Shown here piece by piece: positions 38,225-46,138 of a stretch of DNA of 64,000 nucleotides. The DNA lies in NCBI GenBank assembly GCA_001899005.1, contig MKUW01000019.1, forward strand, positions 237,212 through 301,211, given 5' to 3'. The translations under genes and the position numbers were made by a program. The notes beneath the pieces were generated by a model. It did no database searches, was not told the DNA's origin, and saw nothing but the letters and a program-made list of their open reading frames with translations. The stretch comes from Chloroflexi bacterium 44-23 (GTDB lineage: Bacteria; Chloroflexota; Anaerolineae; Anaerolineales; Anaerolineaceae). Each line of letters starts with the position of its first letter. Position 1 is the first letter of the stretch.

Positions 38225-38631
38225 TCTTCTGCTCCTAAAGGTAAATTTTGAGTGATAGCAATCTGTGGAAATGGCGGATTGCACTTTGGACATGAACAAC
38301 TTACCTTTTGCAATAAACCATCCTCAAGCGAGGGTGTGATGAATGCACTCAATGTATTGAGCAAATTGATCACGTGCGGCTGTTGCAATGTATAGTAAAC
38401 ATTCCAACCATCTCGCCGGTCACTGATGATGCCACCGGAGCGTAAAACAGCCAATTGCTGCGAGAGATAAGGTTGGGGATAGCCCAGGAAAGCTTCGAGA
38501 TGGCAGACACAAGCTTCACCTTCTGACAGAATTTGCAAGATGGCGATTCGCACTGGATGAGCAAGCAATTTAAGAAAATCGGCTTGAGCTGTTTGCGCTT
38601 TGAGTGCGGCTTTTAATTTCTTCATAACCAC
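38221..38631 (-). CDS. arsR: ArsR/SmtB-family metalloregulator
   Basis: A 136-residue winged-helix repressor. The alpha-3 metal-site motif is present with cysteines C41 and C43 (GEACVCHLEAF), as in arsenic/cadmium sensors. A second cluster C112/C114/C117 (VSCSCPKCNP) lies near the C-terminus and may add ligands. The DNA-recognition helix is QPYLSQQLAVL. It should repress its own operon (thioredoxin and permease) until metal binds. GTG start at 38631 follows GAAAGG; an in-frame ATG lies two codons later. Confidence 0.9.
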   Translation of the reverse strand: MVMKKLKAALKAQTAQADFLKLLAHPVRIAILQILSEGEACVCHLEAFLGYPQPYLSQQLAVLRSGGIISDRRDGWNVYYTLQQPHVINLLNTLSAFITPSLEDGLLQKVSCSCPKCNPPFPQIAITQNLPLGAEE

Positions 38632-38666
38632 GAGATACCTTTCAAAAATATTGATTCACAGATCAT

Positions 38667-38682
38667 ATGCAGAGCACTGCAT
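38667..38682. promoter_or_regulatory. Candidate ArsR operator
   Basis: A perfect inverted repeat ATGCAG-AGCA-CTGCAT lies 36 nt upstream of the arsR start codon, where an autorepressor is expected to bind. Confidence 0.5.
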
Positions 38683-38736
38683 GTATTTATAGATCTTTTC
38701 CATCTGATTATCCAGTGTAATTTGTCATGCAATTCG

Positions 38737-38754
38737 TATGCATAATTATGCATA
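38737..38754. promoter_or_regulatory. Perfect 18-bp palindrome in the arsR / ABC exporter intergenic region
   Basis: TATGCATAATTATGCATA reads the same on both strands. It shares the core ATGCA with the inverted repeat at 38667-38682 and overlaps a TATAAT hexamer (38753-38758, plus strand). It could be a second ArsR site or an operator for the divergent ABC exporter gene. Confidence 0.5.
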
Positions 38755-38984
38755 TAATCATTAGGATTTTTGAAGTTCCATGCTTAATTCGAATTTGACT
38801 TCCCAAACTGGTCGGAGGTATCTATTATTAATCCAAATATTTATTGGTTTTGGGAAAATCGGGAAGGCTGGATAAAAAACCAAAATTGGGGGTGATCAAC
38901 CATAGTTTTTCGCTAAACAGTCAACAGGGGGGAGTGCCGCGCTAATAAAGTACAATTGAAGCATCAATTGTTGGAGATAAGCGT

Positions 38985-40907
38985 ATGATGGGTAGAGGTT
39001 GGTTTAATACAATACATTCGACTGGTGAACGCCCTAAAGTGACCAGGGCTTTAATAAAACGCATTTTGGATTATGCCAAACCATACCGGCCACAGTTAAT
39101 TGTGATGCTGATATTGATTCTTATTTCAACCGGTCTTGGACTGGTAACTCCGCTGATCCTAAGAGATTTAATTGATCGGACCCTGCCGACAAAAGATCTT
39201 AAGCGGCTCTTGCTGCTGACAATCAGCTTGATTTTAATCCCCGTATTAACAGGAGGTTTGAGCGTATTTCAGCGCAGATTGAATGCCAATATCGGCGAAG
39301 GGGTCATCTATGACTTGCGGGTGGCTTTATTCAGTCGTTTACAGCGCATGAGTCTCAATTTTTTCAAGCACACCAAAGTGGGCGAATTGATGTCTCGCCT
39401 GAATAATGATGTGGTGGGTGCCCAGACAGCGATCAGCAGCACAATTACCACCACCATTACCAATGTTATTCGGGCTGCTGCAATTCTGGTGGTTATGTTT
39501 TCAATGGAATGGCGCTTGACCCTGGCAAGCATTCTGATATTGCCATTGTTGATATTGGTGACCAAACGCCTTGCTAACCAACTGCGGGATATTGCCCGTG
39601 AGGCAATGGAGCATAATGCCCGTATGAACGCTATGATGAATGAAACGCTGAACATTGGTGGTGCTATCCTGGTTAAATTATTTGGTCGTACGCAGGTCGA
39701 AGTGGACCGGTTCGAGCAGAGAGCCGCCAAAGTACGTGATATTGGAATACGCCGTGCGGTTGTGAGTGTCTCATTTTTTGTGATATTAGGATTGGTCGGA
39801 GCTCTCGGAACAGCGTTTATCTATGGGTTGGGGGGTTACCTGGTAATTAAGGATGCTTTTACGATTGGGACAATTGTTGCGTTTGGCACCTATCTCACCT
39901 CTCTCTATTCCTCTTTGGAAGGACTGGCCAACGCGCCGGTAGAATTCGCAACCTCCATGGTCAGTTTTGAGCGGGTCTTTGAGGTCATTGACCTGCCGCA
40001 AGATGTCCCTGAAAAAATTGATGCATTGGAATTGAAAGATAGCCGTGGCAAGCTCAGTTTTGAGCATGTCTCATTCAAGTACGATGATGAAGAGGGCGGG
40101 CTGAGCGAAGTACGCCGTTTTGGACGAATGGATTCTGTTAGGGCAACACTTTCTTCGCATGAAACAGAGAAACCGGAAATTGAGGAGCTGCCTGCTGATG
40201 GCGCTTCACAGGCACGCAGCGTGGCGTTGGAAGATATCACTTTCCAGGTTAACCCGGGTGAATTAATCGCCCTGGTGGGTCCTTCCGGGGCGGGTAAAAC
40301 GACATTAACCTATCTAATACCACGCTTATATGACCCTGATTCCGGTCGTGTAACCATTGATGGGATTGATATTCGTGAGCTAACGCTCGAATCACTCAGC
40401 AACCAGATCGGGATGGTGACACAGGAGACTTACTTATTTCATGACACGATCCGCACCAATCTGTCATACGCACGCCTGGATGCCAGTCAGGAAGAATTGG
40501 AGCAAGCTGCCAAGGCGGCCAATATCCATCACTTTATCAGTGGGCTGCCAAACGGCTACGATACGATTGTAGGGGAACGCGGCTATCGTTTGAGTGGTGG
40601 TGAAAAACAACGAATTGCACTGGCAAGGGTAATTCTAAAGGATCCACGCATTCTGGTTTTGGATGAAGCCACCAGTCACCTGGATAGTGAATCAGAAGCG
40701 CTTATTCAAGATGCGCTTAAAAAGGTCATGGCTGGCAGAACCAGCATTGTGATCGCGCACCGCTTGAGTACCATTTTAGCGGCTGATCAAATCCTGGTAA
40801 TTGACCGCGGACGCATTATTGAATCCGGCACCCACGCTGAGCTGATCGCAAAAGAAGGTCTGTATGCCAATTTATACCATACACAGTTCTCGCAATCTGA
40901 GAAATAA
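38985..40907 (+). CDS. ABC exporter half-transporter with an insertion in the ATPase domain
   Basis: A 640-residue fused permease/ATPase that should act as a homodimer or with a partner. Six membrane helices occupy ~30-330. The ATPase domain has Walker A GPSGAGKTT (432-440), signature LSGGEKQ (536-542), Walker B ILVLDEATSHLD and the switch region VIAHRLS. Between the A-loop strand (FEHVSFKYDDEEGG) and the next strand (ALEDITFQV) there is a ~45-residue acidic, low-complexity insertion absent from ordinary family members. Substrate unknown; it may export lipid or drug. A terminator-like hairpin follows. Confidence 0.92.
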   Translation: MMGRGWFNTIHSTGERPKVTRALIKRILDYAKPYRPQLIVMLILILISTGLGLVTPLILRDLIDRTLPTKDLKRLLLLTISLILIPVLTGGLSVFQRRLNANIGEGVIYDLRVALFSRLQRMSLNFFKHTKVGELMSRLNNDVVGAQTAISSTITTTITNVIRAAAILVVMFSMEWRLTLASILILPLLILVTKRLANQLRDIAREAMEHNARMNAMMNETLNIGGAILVKLFGRTQVEVDRFEQRAAKVRDIGIRRAVVSVSFFVILGLVGALGTAFIYGLGGYLVIKDAFTIGTIVAFGTYLTSLYSSLEGLANAPVEFATSMVSFERVFEVIDLPQDVPEKIDALELKDSRGKLSFEHVSFKYDDEEGGLSEVRRFGRMDSVRATLSSHETEKPEIEELPADGASQARSVALEDITFQVNPGELIALVGPSGAGKTTLTYLIPRLYDPDSGRVTIDGIDIRELTLESLSNQIGMVTQETYLFHDTIRTNLSYARLDASQEELEQAAKAANIHHFISGLPNGYDTIVGERGYRLSGGEKQRIALARVILKDPRILVLDEATSHLDSESEALIQDALKKVMAGRTSIVIAHRLSTILAADQILVIDRGRIIESGTHAELIAKEGLYANLYHTQFSQSEK

Positions 40908-40929
40908 TCGGATATTTATCACGAATATT

Positions 40930-40984
40930 GCGAATAGGCAAATGGCACGAATTTTCTTAAATTCGTTCATTTGTGCTATTCGCG
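40930..40984. terminator. Imperfect bidirectional hairpin
   Basis: GCGAATAG pairs with CTATTCGC, continued inward by AAATG/CATTT and CGAAT/ATTCG with small bulges. It lies between converging genes and is likely to end both transcripts. Confidence 0.55.
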
Positions 40985-41005
40985 ATTAATTACCTGGGCG
41001 GTTAG

Positions 41006-42076
41006 CTAACTTATTGACTTCATACCGTAGCGGATTAAAGCAGTATCGAGGATCAAGTTAACCAGTTGGGTATGATCCAGTCCGTCGGCTGCAGCTTCGA
41101 TAACTATATCGGAGATACCAATTGAAAGACCCGGCAGAGGGTTGATTTCAAGAATGTAAGGCTTGAAATCATCATTGGCATCCAGGCGAAAATCCACGCG
41201 GGAGACATCCAGTGCGCCGGTTACCCGGAAAGCAGCCGCCGCCAACCAGTTAAGTTCATCGATCATATCGTCATCCAACGGCGCCGGGCAAAGATAGGTC
41301 AGCTTATCGGCTAGGTCAACTTTAAGCCGATTGGAATAGACCACGTCAGAATCCTGGAACGGTGAGAGGTCAACTTCCATCGGTGGAAAGAAGCGCAAAC
41401 CAGCTTGCATACGGGGCAATTCGGGGTCATGAGGTACGCGGCGAGCCACCGGCCCCAACAGGTTGCCGACCATTCCCACCGTCACCTCACGGCCTTCGAT
41501 GTAACGTTCTACCAGGGCGGGTTGTTTGTATCGTTGAAATATATGCTCGATCTGTGTTCGCATTTCAATTTCGTTGTGGACAATCGATTTGGAACTGACG
41601 CCCATACCGGTGCCTTCGCGGCTTGGTTTTACAAATAAAGGAAAGGTCATATCGTCTTGCAAGGGCTCATTGACTCGTTCAAAGGTCTGAAAATTGGGCG
41701 TGGGTAATTCATGCCAATGCAAAATACGTTTGGTCATCGATTTATCCAGAGCCAATGCCAGAGATAGCACCTTGGAACCGGTATATGGGATTTGCATCAT
41801 CTCGAGAATGGCAGGCACCTGCGCCTCGCGACCATCCCCGAAGTGGCCTTCACAGATATTAAAACAAATATCCGGCCGATAGCGCTGCAATGAGTTGATT
41901 AAGCTGATATCACCTTCCAAAAACTCACTATCATGTCCGCCGGCTTTAATGGCATCGACTAACGATTGAATTGTCTTGGAGGAGTCAAGGTCTGCCCATT
42001 GATCAACAGCCAGATCGTCGGATTGCGGGGCGTTCTCCTTTGCATTAGCAAGAAGTGCTACTTTTAACTTTTTCAT
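41006..42076 (-). CDS. ddl: D-alanine-D-alanine ligase family ATP-grasp protein
   Basis: A 356-residue ATP-grasp enzyme of the Ddl type, which joins two D-alanines for peptidoglycan. Recognisable are FNICEGHFGDGREAQVPAIL (N-terminal domain), the ATP-binding strand FPLFVKPSREGTGMGV, VERYIEGREVTVG, and the C-terminal magnesium site DFRLD...ILEINPLPGL. Some residues differ from classical Ddl (SxxGxDxD-type loops), so another D-amino-acid or peptide ligase is possible. It lies 15 nt after greA and is probably co-transcribed with it. Confidence 0.85.
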   Translation of the reverse strand: MKKLKVALLANAKENAPQSDDLAVDQWADLDSSKTIQSLVDAIKAGGHDSEFLEGDISLINSLQRYRPDICFNICEGHFGDGREAQVPAILEMMQIPYTGSKVLSLALALDKSMTKRILHWHELPTPNFQTFERVNEPLQDDMTFPLFVKPSREGTGMGVSSKSIVHNEIEMRTQIEHIFQRYKQPALVERYIEGREVTVGMVGNLLGPVARRVPHDPELPRMQAGLRFFPPMEVDLSPFQDSDVVYSNRLKVDLADKLTYLCPAPLDDDMIDELNWLAAAAFRVTGALDVSRVDFRLDANDDFKPYILEINPLPGLSIGISDIVIEAAADGLDHTQLVNLILDTALIRYGMKSIS

Positions 42077-42091
42077 CCTTACCTTTCATAA

Positions 42092-42550
42092 TTATTCAAT
42101 AGAAATAATTTCAACCTCGAAGCTGCCATCCGGAGCGTGGACGGTTACCCGATCACCACACGTCTTGCCGCTAATTGCTTTCCCTATTGGGGATTGGACG
42201 GAGACCTTGCCCTCCATCGGGTTTGCTTCGGCTGGATTTACCAGGCGGTATTCTTCAGCAGTATTGTCTTCGAATTTCAACTTAACAAATGCCCCTAATT
42301 CGGCTTTGTCGAAGGTATGGGTATCTTTCAAGATTTCAGCGGAAGCCAGTAAAGTGCTTAACTCTTGAATACGTCCTTCGACGAATGCCTGTTCCATTCG
42401 CACTGTTTCGAGTTCCGGGTTATCTTCAAAATCTTTCCCTTCTGAGGCTTCTTTTAATTTTTTTGCTACTTCAGGTCGCGAGTTTTCGATCAGATCATCA
42501 AGCTCATTTTTTAACTTTTCATATCCTTCAGGTGTTAAGCGGGTAGTCAT
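42092..42550 (-). CDS. greA: Transcription elongation factor GreA
   Basis: A 152-residue protein, close to the usual ~157. The N-terminal coiled coil begins LTPEGYEKLKNELDDL and has the acidic tip (DFEDNPELE) that reaches the polymerase active site to trigger cleavage of backtracked RNA. The C-terminal FKBP-like domain contains VQSPIGKAISGK. AAGGAGG precedes the ATG. It rescues stalled RNA polymerase. It is the first gene of a probable greA-ddl operon. Confidence 0.95.
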   Translation of the reverse strand: MTTRLTPEGYEKLKNELDDLIENSRPEVAKKLKEASEGKDFEDNPELETVRMEQAFVEGRIQELSTLLASAEILKDTHTFDKAELGAFVKLKFEDNTAEEYRLVNPAEANPMEGKVSVQSPIGKAISGKTCGDRVTVHAPDGSFEVEIISIE

Positions 42551-42750
42551 TTATTTCCTCCTTGGGCACAAACGCTCAACAAAGTCTAAAAGTGATAAAC
42601 AGTTGAATCTGGTAAAAAAGATCAATTTTTATTTATGCTTAATGTATCATTTTTTTCCAAATACACAAGCGATTCGACCTATATATCTAATCCCTTGATG
42701 GTATGCTAAAGGACGATTTTCTTTAAAGCAGTCACCGGAGACCAGAAATG

Positions 42751-43476
42751 TCAGCCAGCACCAATCACATGCCCACTTCCTCTCTTATCCTCTTGAAAGC
42801 GGTTGAAGTAATAACCGATACCAGGTTCAGTGATAATATAGGCGGGTTTCTTTTGATCCGGTTCAATTTTTATTCGCAGGCGCTTAATCAGACCGCGTAC
42901 CAGTTCCTGGCTGCCTTCTCCGGTATAGCCCCAAACATGCTCGACGATATTGGCAGTGGGGATGATCTGACCGGCATGTGTCATGAGCGTGTAGAGCAGA
43001 CGAAATTCAAGTTGTGTCAGGTGAATAGGGTCCTGCCCGGGAAAATGGGCAGTTCGCAATGCCGGGTCGAGCTGCAAATCGGATTGAGTCAGGGTTGGCA
43101 AACTGAAAAAAGGTACGCCGGCTGTGCGACGTAAGAGCGCTTTGATTTCGGCAAGCAGGATGCGATTGCTGTAAGGTCGTTGTATGACCAAATCGGCACC
43201 GGCTTCCAACCAGGAGATATGAACTTCTTCATTCTCTTTTTCGGTGATAGCAATAATATTGGAAAGTGTTTGCGCCCGTAACATTGAGATCTGCTGAGCA
43301 GCCTCGTTATGAATGGGCGGCAAAACGATCAGAATGAGTTCGGAAGGGTTTTCCGGCCATTGAGAAATGGCCTGATCCAGGTTGCGTATGGATCGAACAG
43401 TGAAACCCACCTGCTGCAAAATTACTGTAAGTACAGCAGCTTCTTCCGTATAAGGGCAAAAAAGCAGCGCCTGCAT
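42751..43476 (-). CDS. OmpR-like winged-helix regulator with a pseudo-receiver domain
   Basis: A 241-residue two-domain protein. The C-terminal winged helix is typical of OmpR/PhoB regulators (LTQLEFRLLYTLMTHAGQII, residues ~152-171, and YIITEPGIGYYF). The N-terminal half has receiver length, but the phospho-acceptor aspartate after strand 3 is replaced by V51 (LILIVLPP). The acidic pocket (normally DD near residue 10) is CPYTEE, and the conserved lysine of KP is QRP. It is therefore unlikely to be regulated by ordinary phosphorylation. No histidine kinase is adjacent. GGAGGT precedes the ATG. Confidence 0.87.
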   Translation of the reverse strand: MQALLFCPYTEEAAVLTVILQQVGFTVRSIRNLDQAISQWPENPSELILIVLPPIHNEAAQQISMLRAQTLSNIIAITEKENEEVHISWLEAGADLVIQRPYSNRILLAEIKALLRRTAGVPFFSLPTLTQSDLQLDPALRTAHFPGQDPIHLTQLEFRLLYTLMTHAGQIIPTANIVEHVWGYTGEGSQELVRGLIKRLRIKIEPDQKKPAYIITEPGIGYYFNRFQEDKRGSGHVIGAG

Positions 43477-43651
43477 GCGACCTCCAAAACCAAAGGCGTC
43501 CCAATTTTGAATAATTATGCATCAAGTATCAAATATTATACAAGTACCACTTATTTTACATGGATTCCATATATTTTGTTGACTGGTTTTATACATTTCT
43601 ATCTTAAAATACTTACCATATTGTTATGAGTAAGGAGTAGGAGTTTTAAAA

Positions 43652-43963
43652 ATGTTGTATGCAATATGTCCAGCTTGTGGCGAGGATGTTCGCTTCAGGG
43701 AACAACCACAAGTGGGACAAAATATGGTTTGCCCTCGTTGTAAAGAGCTTCTGGCTGTCGTCACTCTTGATCCAATTATCCTGGAATTGTATAAGATCAC
43801 GGTTAACAATGGATGGATGAATGAAGATAAGCAGGAGGGAGCAAAGCGGCATGATCGTAAGGTTAAAAACCGGCATGGAGAAAATGACGATTTCGATGAA
43901 CGTGAAAATGACTTGAAAAAAGCACTTAAAAAATCGAAGTCTCGCAGCCGAATGGATTGGTAA
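43652..43963 (+). CDS. LysW-like zinc-ribbon protein with basic C-terminal tail
   Basis: A 103-residue protein. Residues 1-45 form a zinc ribbon (C6/C9 and C27/C30; YAICPACGED ... MVCPRCKELLAVVTLDP) resembling the amino-carrier protein LysW. It lacks the EDWGE terminus that LysW uses to carry the substrate, and ends instead with a highly charged, basic tail (KKALKKSKSRSRMDW). The tail suggests nucleic-acid or membrane binding. No lysine/arginine biosynthesis genes are nearby. A clear intrinsic terminator follows, so it is monocistronic. Confidence 0.75.
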   Translation: MLYAICPACGEDVRFREQPQVGQNMVCPRCKELLAVVTLDPIILELYKITVNNGWMNEDKQEGAKRHDRKVKNRHGENDDFDERENDLKKALKKSKSRSRMDW

Positions 43964-44012
43964 ATTGCTGGAGGAAACCATAATCTAAGTTTGAAAAATT
44001 TGTAAATGCATG

Positions 44013-44045
44013 TGCTGTGGTCTCAGATCACAGCATTTTTCTTAA
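44013..44045 (+). terminator. Intrinsic terminator after the LysW-like gene
   Basis: TGCTGTGG pairs with TCACAGCA across a 7-nt loop and is followed by TTTTT on the plus strand. Confidence 0.75.
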
Positions 44046-44106
44046 TAACACTTAGTGATTATTTCGGACAAATTCTCGTTTTTCAACAAAATTTCCACTA
44101 TACTGG

Positions 44107-44628
44107 ATGGGTATGGAAATTTTACCCTCGTTAACATTTACTGTTGGTTTTATTACCCAGGCAGATAAAGTATTGCTTTTATTGCGCAAAAAAAGCCCCA
44201 ACAAAGGCAAGTGGAATGGCGTTGGCGGCCATATTGAGCCGGGAGAAAGCCCTTATCGGTGTATGCAGCGTGAAATAATGGAAGAAACGAGTTTCTATGT
44301 GGATAATCTCCATTTTGGCGGCATACTGACCTGGACGGGTTTTGAGATCGAGTGCGGTGGATTGTATATTTTCACGTCTAAGGTGAATTCACAATCCTTA
44401 ATTGCCTGCCAGGAGGGTGAGTTGGCCTGGCATCCGCTGCAATTTGCTTTTTCCGATCCGGCTGTGGTCGATAATATCCATTACTTCCTTCCGCCGGTGA
44501 TGTCTGGAAAAGCAGCGGCACATTACCATTTTGATTATCTTAATGGATCCATTGTGAAATACGAAAACAATCCTTTGCCGGATGAAGTTGACATCCATGC
44601 GCCTTATTGGGGAGGAAGAAGCAAATGA
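44107..44628 (+). CDS. NUDIX hydrolase (MutT/8-oxo-dGTPase-like)
   Basis: A 173-residue NUDIX protein with the box G-x5-E-x7-REIMEE (GGHIEPGESPYRCMQREIMEET, residues ~39-60). It hydrolyses nucleoside diphosphate derivatives such as oxidised nucleotides; the actual substrate is unknown. The final glycine of the box is Ser. Its stop codon overlaps the GNAT start as ATGA, so it heads a coupled NUDIX-GNAT-hydrolase operon. Confidence 0.88.
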   Translation: MGMEILPSLTFTVGFITQADKVLLLLRKKSPNKGKWNGVGGHIEPGESPYRCMQREIMEETSFYVDNLHFGGILTWTGFEIECGGLYIFTSKVNSQSLIACQEGELAWHPLQFAFSDPAVVDNIHYFLPPVMSGKAAAHYHFDYLNGSIVKYENNPLPDEVDIHAPYWGGRSK

Positions 44629-45065
44629 CAGTTTTGTTTGAAGAACGCGGCTATCAAATTGATTCTGATCGGGACCGTCTGAATATTTCCCTTATTCATC
44701 ATTTCCTATCAACAGAATCTTACTGGGCAAAAGGCCGTTCAAGAGAAACGGTTGAGCGATCGGTTGAGAACTCATTTTGTTTGGGAGTCTATGATCCTCA
44801 AGGACAACAAATAGGTTTTGCACGCGTGATCACTGATTGGATTACGTTTGCCTGGTTATGTGATCTTTTCATTGTGAGGGAGTCGCGTGAGCAGGGATGG
44901 GCTAAAAAGCTGGTCACAACCATTTTGGCGGTAAAAGAATTGGACAATTTAAAGCGTATGATGTTAGAAAGCCGTGATGCTCAGGGTTTGTACCAAACCT
45001 ATGGCGGCTTCCAACCTGTTTCACACCTGGAGTCATTGTTGGAGCGTAGAGGTTCGACGATCTAA
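44625..45065 (+). CDS. GNAT family N-acetyltransferase
   Basis: A 146-residue acetyltransferase. The acetyl-CoA loop is recognisable, though divergent, in LFIVRESREQGWAKKLVTTIL (residues ~84-104), preceded by the strand FARVITDWITFAWL. Acceptor substrate unknown. ATG 44625 overlaps the upstream stop by ATGA and is preceded by GGAGG inside the NUDIX gene, clear evidence of translational coupling. Confidence 0.85.
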   Translation: MTVLFEERGYQIDSDRDRLNISLIHHFLSTESYWAKGRSRETVERSVENSFCLGVYDPQGQQIGFARVITDWITFAWLCDLFIVRESREQGWAKKLVTTILAVKELDNLKRMMLESRDAQGLYQTYGGFQPVSHLESLLERRGSTI

Positions 45066-45100
45066 GCAAGTTAGGGCAATGGCCTGGAAGGACTTTTCGA

Positions 45101-45913
45101 ATGGCGCACTTATTATATGGGCACGTAATTGCAGATGGTTTGCGAATTAATTATTACCGTACCGGGGGGGAAAAACCGGCGGTAGTTCTGGTGCACAGTT
45201 TGGGTGAGTACGGTTTGGGGTGGGGGCGCTTTCCGGTATTTATTGAGCCAGGTTACGATGTTACCGCAATAGATTTACGCGGCCATGGTATGTCTGCAAA
45301 ACCCGAGCAGGGTTATACACTGGAAAATTTATCTGCTGACATTTTTTGGACCATTAGAACGCTAAATTTGATCAAGCCGGTGGTGATTGGGCATTCGCTG
45401 GGGGCTGCAGTTACGGCTGCCTTTGCTCGCACACATCCCGCTTTAATTAGTGGAATTGTGTTGATTGACCCACCCTGGCGAATGGAACAATCCTCCTTAG
45501 AGGAAAAAATCCTGGCTGCACAATTTTACCTGGATCGGATACGATCTCTAAAAGCCAAATCCCTGGAAGAACTGATGGAAGCCGGACGACAGGAACACCC
45601 TAATTGGGAAGAAAGTGAATACATGCAATGGGCGAAAGGCATACAACTCGTCAGCGAGAATACCGTTGAGTGGTTCACTACTGAAAAAAGACCCTGGCAG
45701 GAAATTGCAGCGGGGTTAACGGTTCCGGGGTTACTGTTGTCCGGGGAACCTGAGCTGGGTGCGATTGTAACACCACAAGTTGCCACAGCCGTAGCAGGAA
45801 TGTGGAAGAAGGGTGAAATCCACCATTTTCCCGGAGCAGGTCATTTTATTCATCGCGACCAATATTTTAAATTCCGGGATGTAGTCAGGCGTTTTCTGCG
45901 TTATGTCTATTAA
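45101..45913 (+). CDS. Alpha/beta-fold hydrolase
   Basis: A 270-residue hydrolase of the alpha/beta fold. The nucleophile elbow is GHSLG (S99), the oxyanion region is VHSLGEYGLGW near residue 31, and the catalytic histidine is in GAGHFIHRDQ. The acid position after strand 7 is likely a glutamate (SGEPELG) instead of Asp. It has no signal peptide. Esters, lactones or haloalkane-like substrates are all possible. It follows the GNAT gene after 35 nt and ends the operon. Confidence 0.87.
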   Translation: MAHLLYGHVIADGLRINYYRTGGEKPAVVLVHSLGEYGLGWGRFPVFIEPGYDVTAIDLRGHGMSAKPEQGYTLENLSADIFWTIRTLNLIKPVVIGHSLGAAVTAAFARTHPALISGIVLIDPPWRMEQSSLEEKILAAQFYLDRIRSLKAKSLEELMEAGRQEHPNWEESEYMQWAKGIQLVSENTVEWFTTEKRPWQEIAAGLTVPGLLLSGEPELGAIVTPQVATAVAGMWKKGEIHHFPGAGHFIHRDQYFKFRDVVRRFLRYVY

Positions 45914-46095
45914 ATCCCTTCCGATGTAAAGGTAAAAGCGAGCTTGTTTGACTGCCTCAAGCTACCCGGTTGTGCTAGTGTTGTTGTCAATTGAGAAAAA
46001 ATAATAAAGGCCGGTCTGTGGTTGAAATACTCGCCGCTTCGAATGCTCCATTTAACCCTTTGTATATTGTTGAAACCTGCACTTCAAAGAGAAAA

Positions 46096-46122
46096 AAAGC
46101 ACTGGCTATCAACCAGTGCTTT
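46096..46122 (-). terminator. Intrinsic terminator of the cytochrome b/c gene
   Basis: A perfect 10-bp stem (AAAGCACTGG and its complement) with a 7-nt loop, followed on the minus strand by TTTTCTCTTT. Confidence 0.85.
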
Positions 46123-46138
46123 ATAAGGGTAACTTCTT

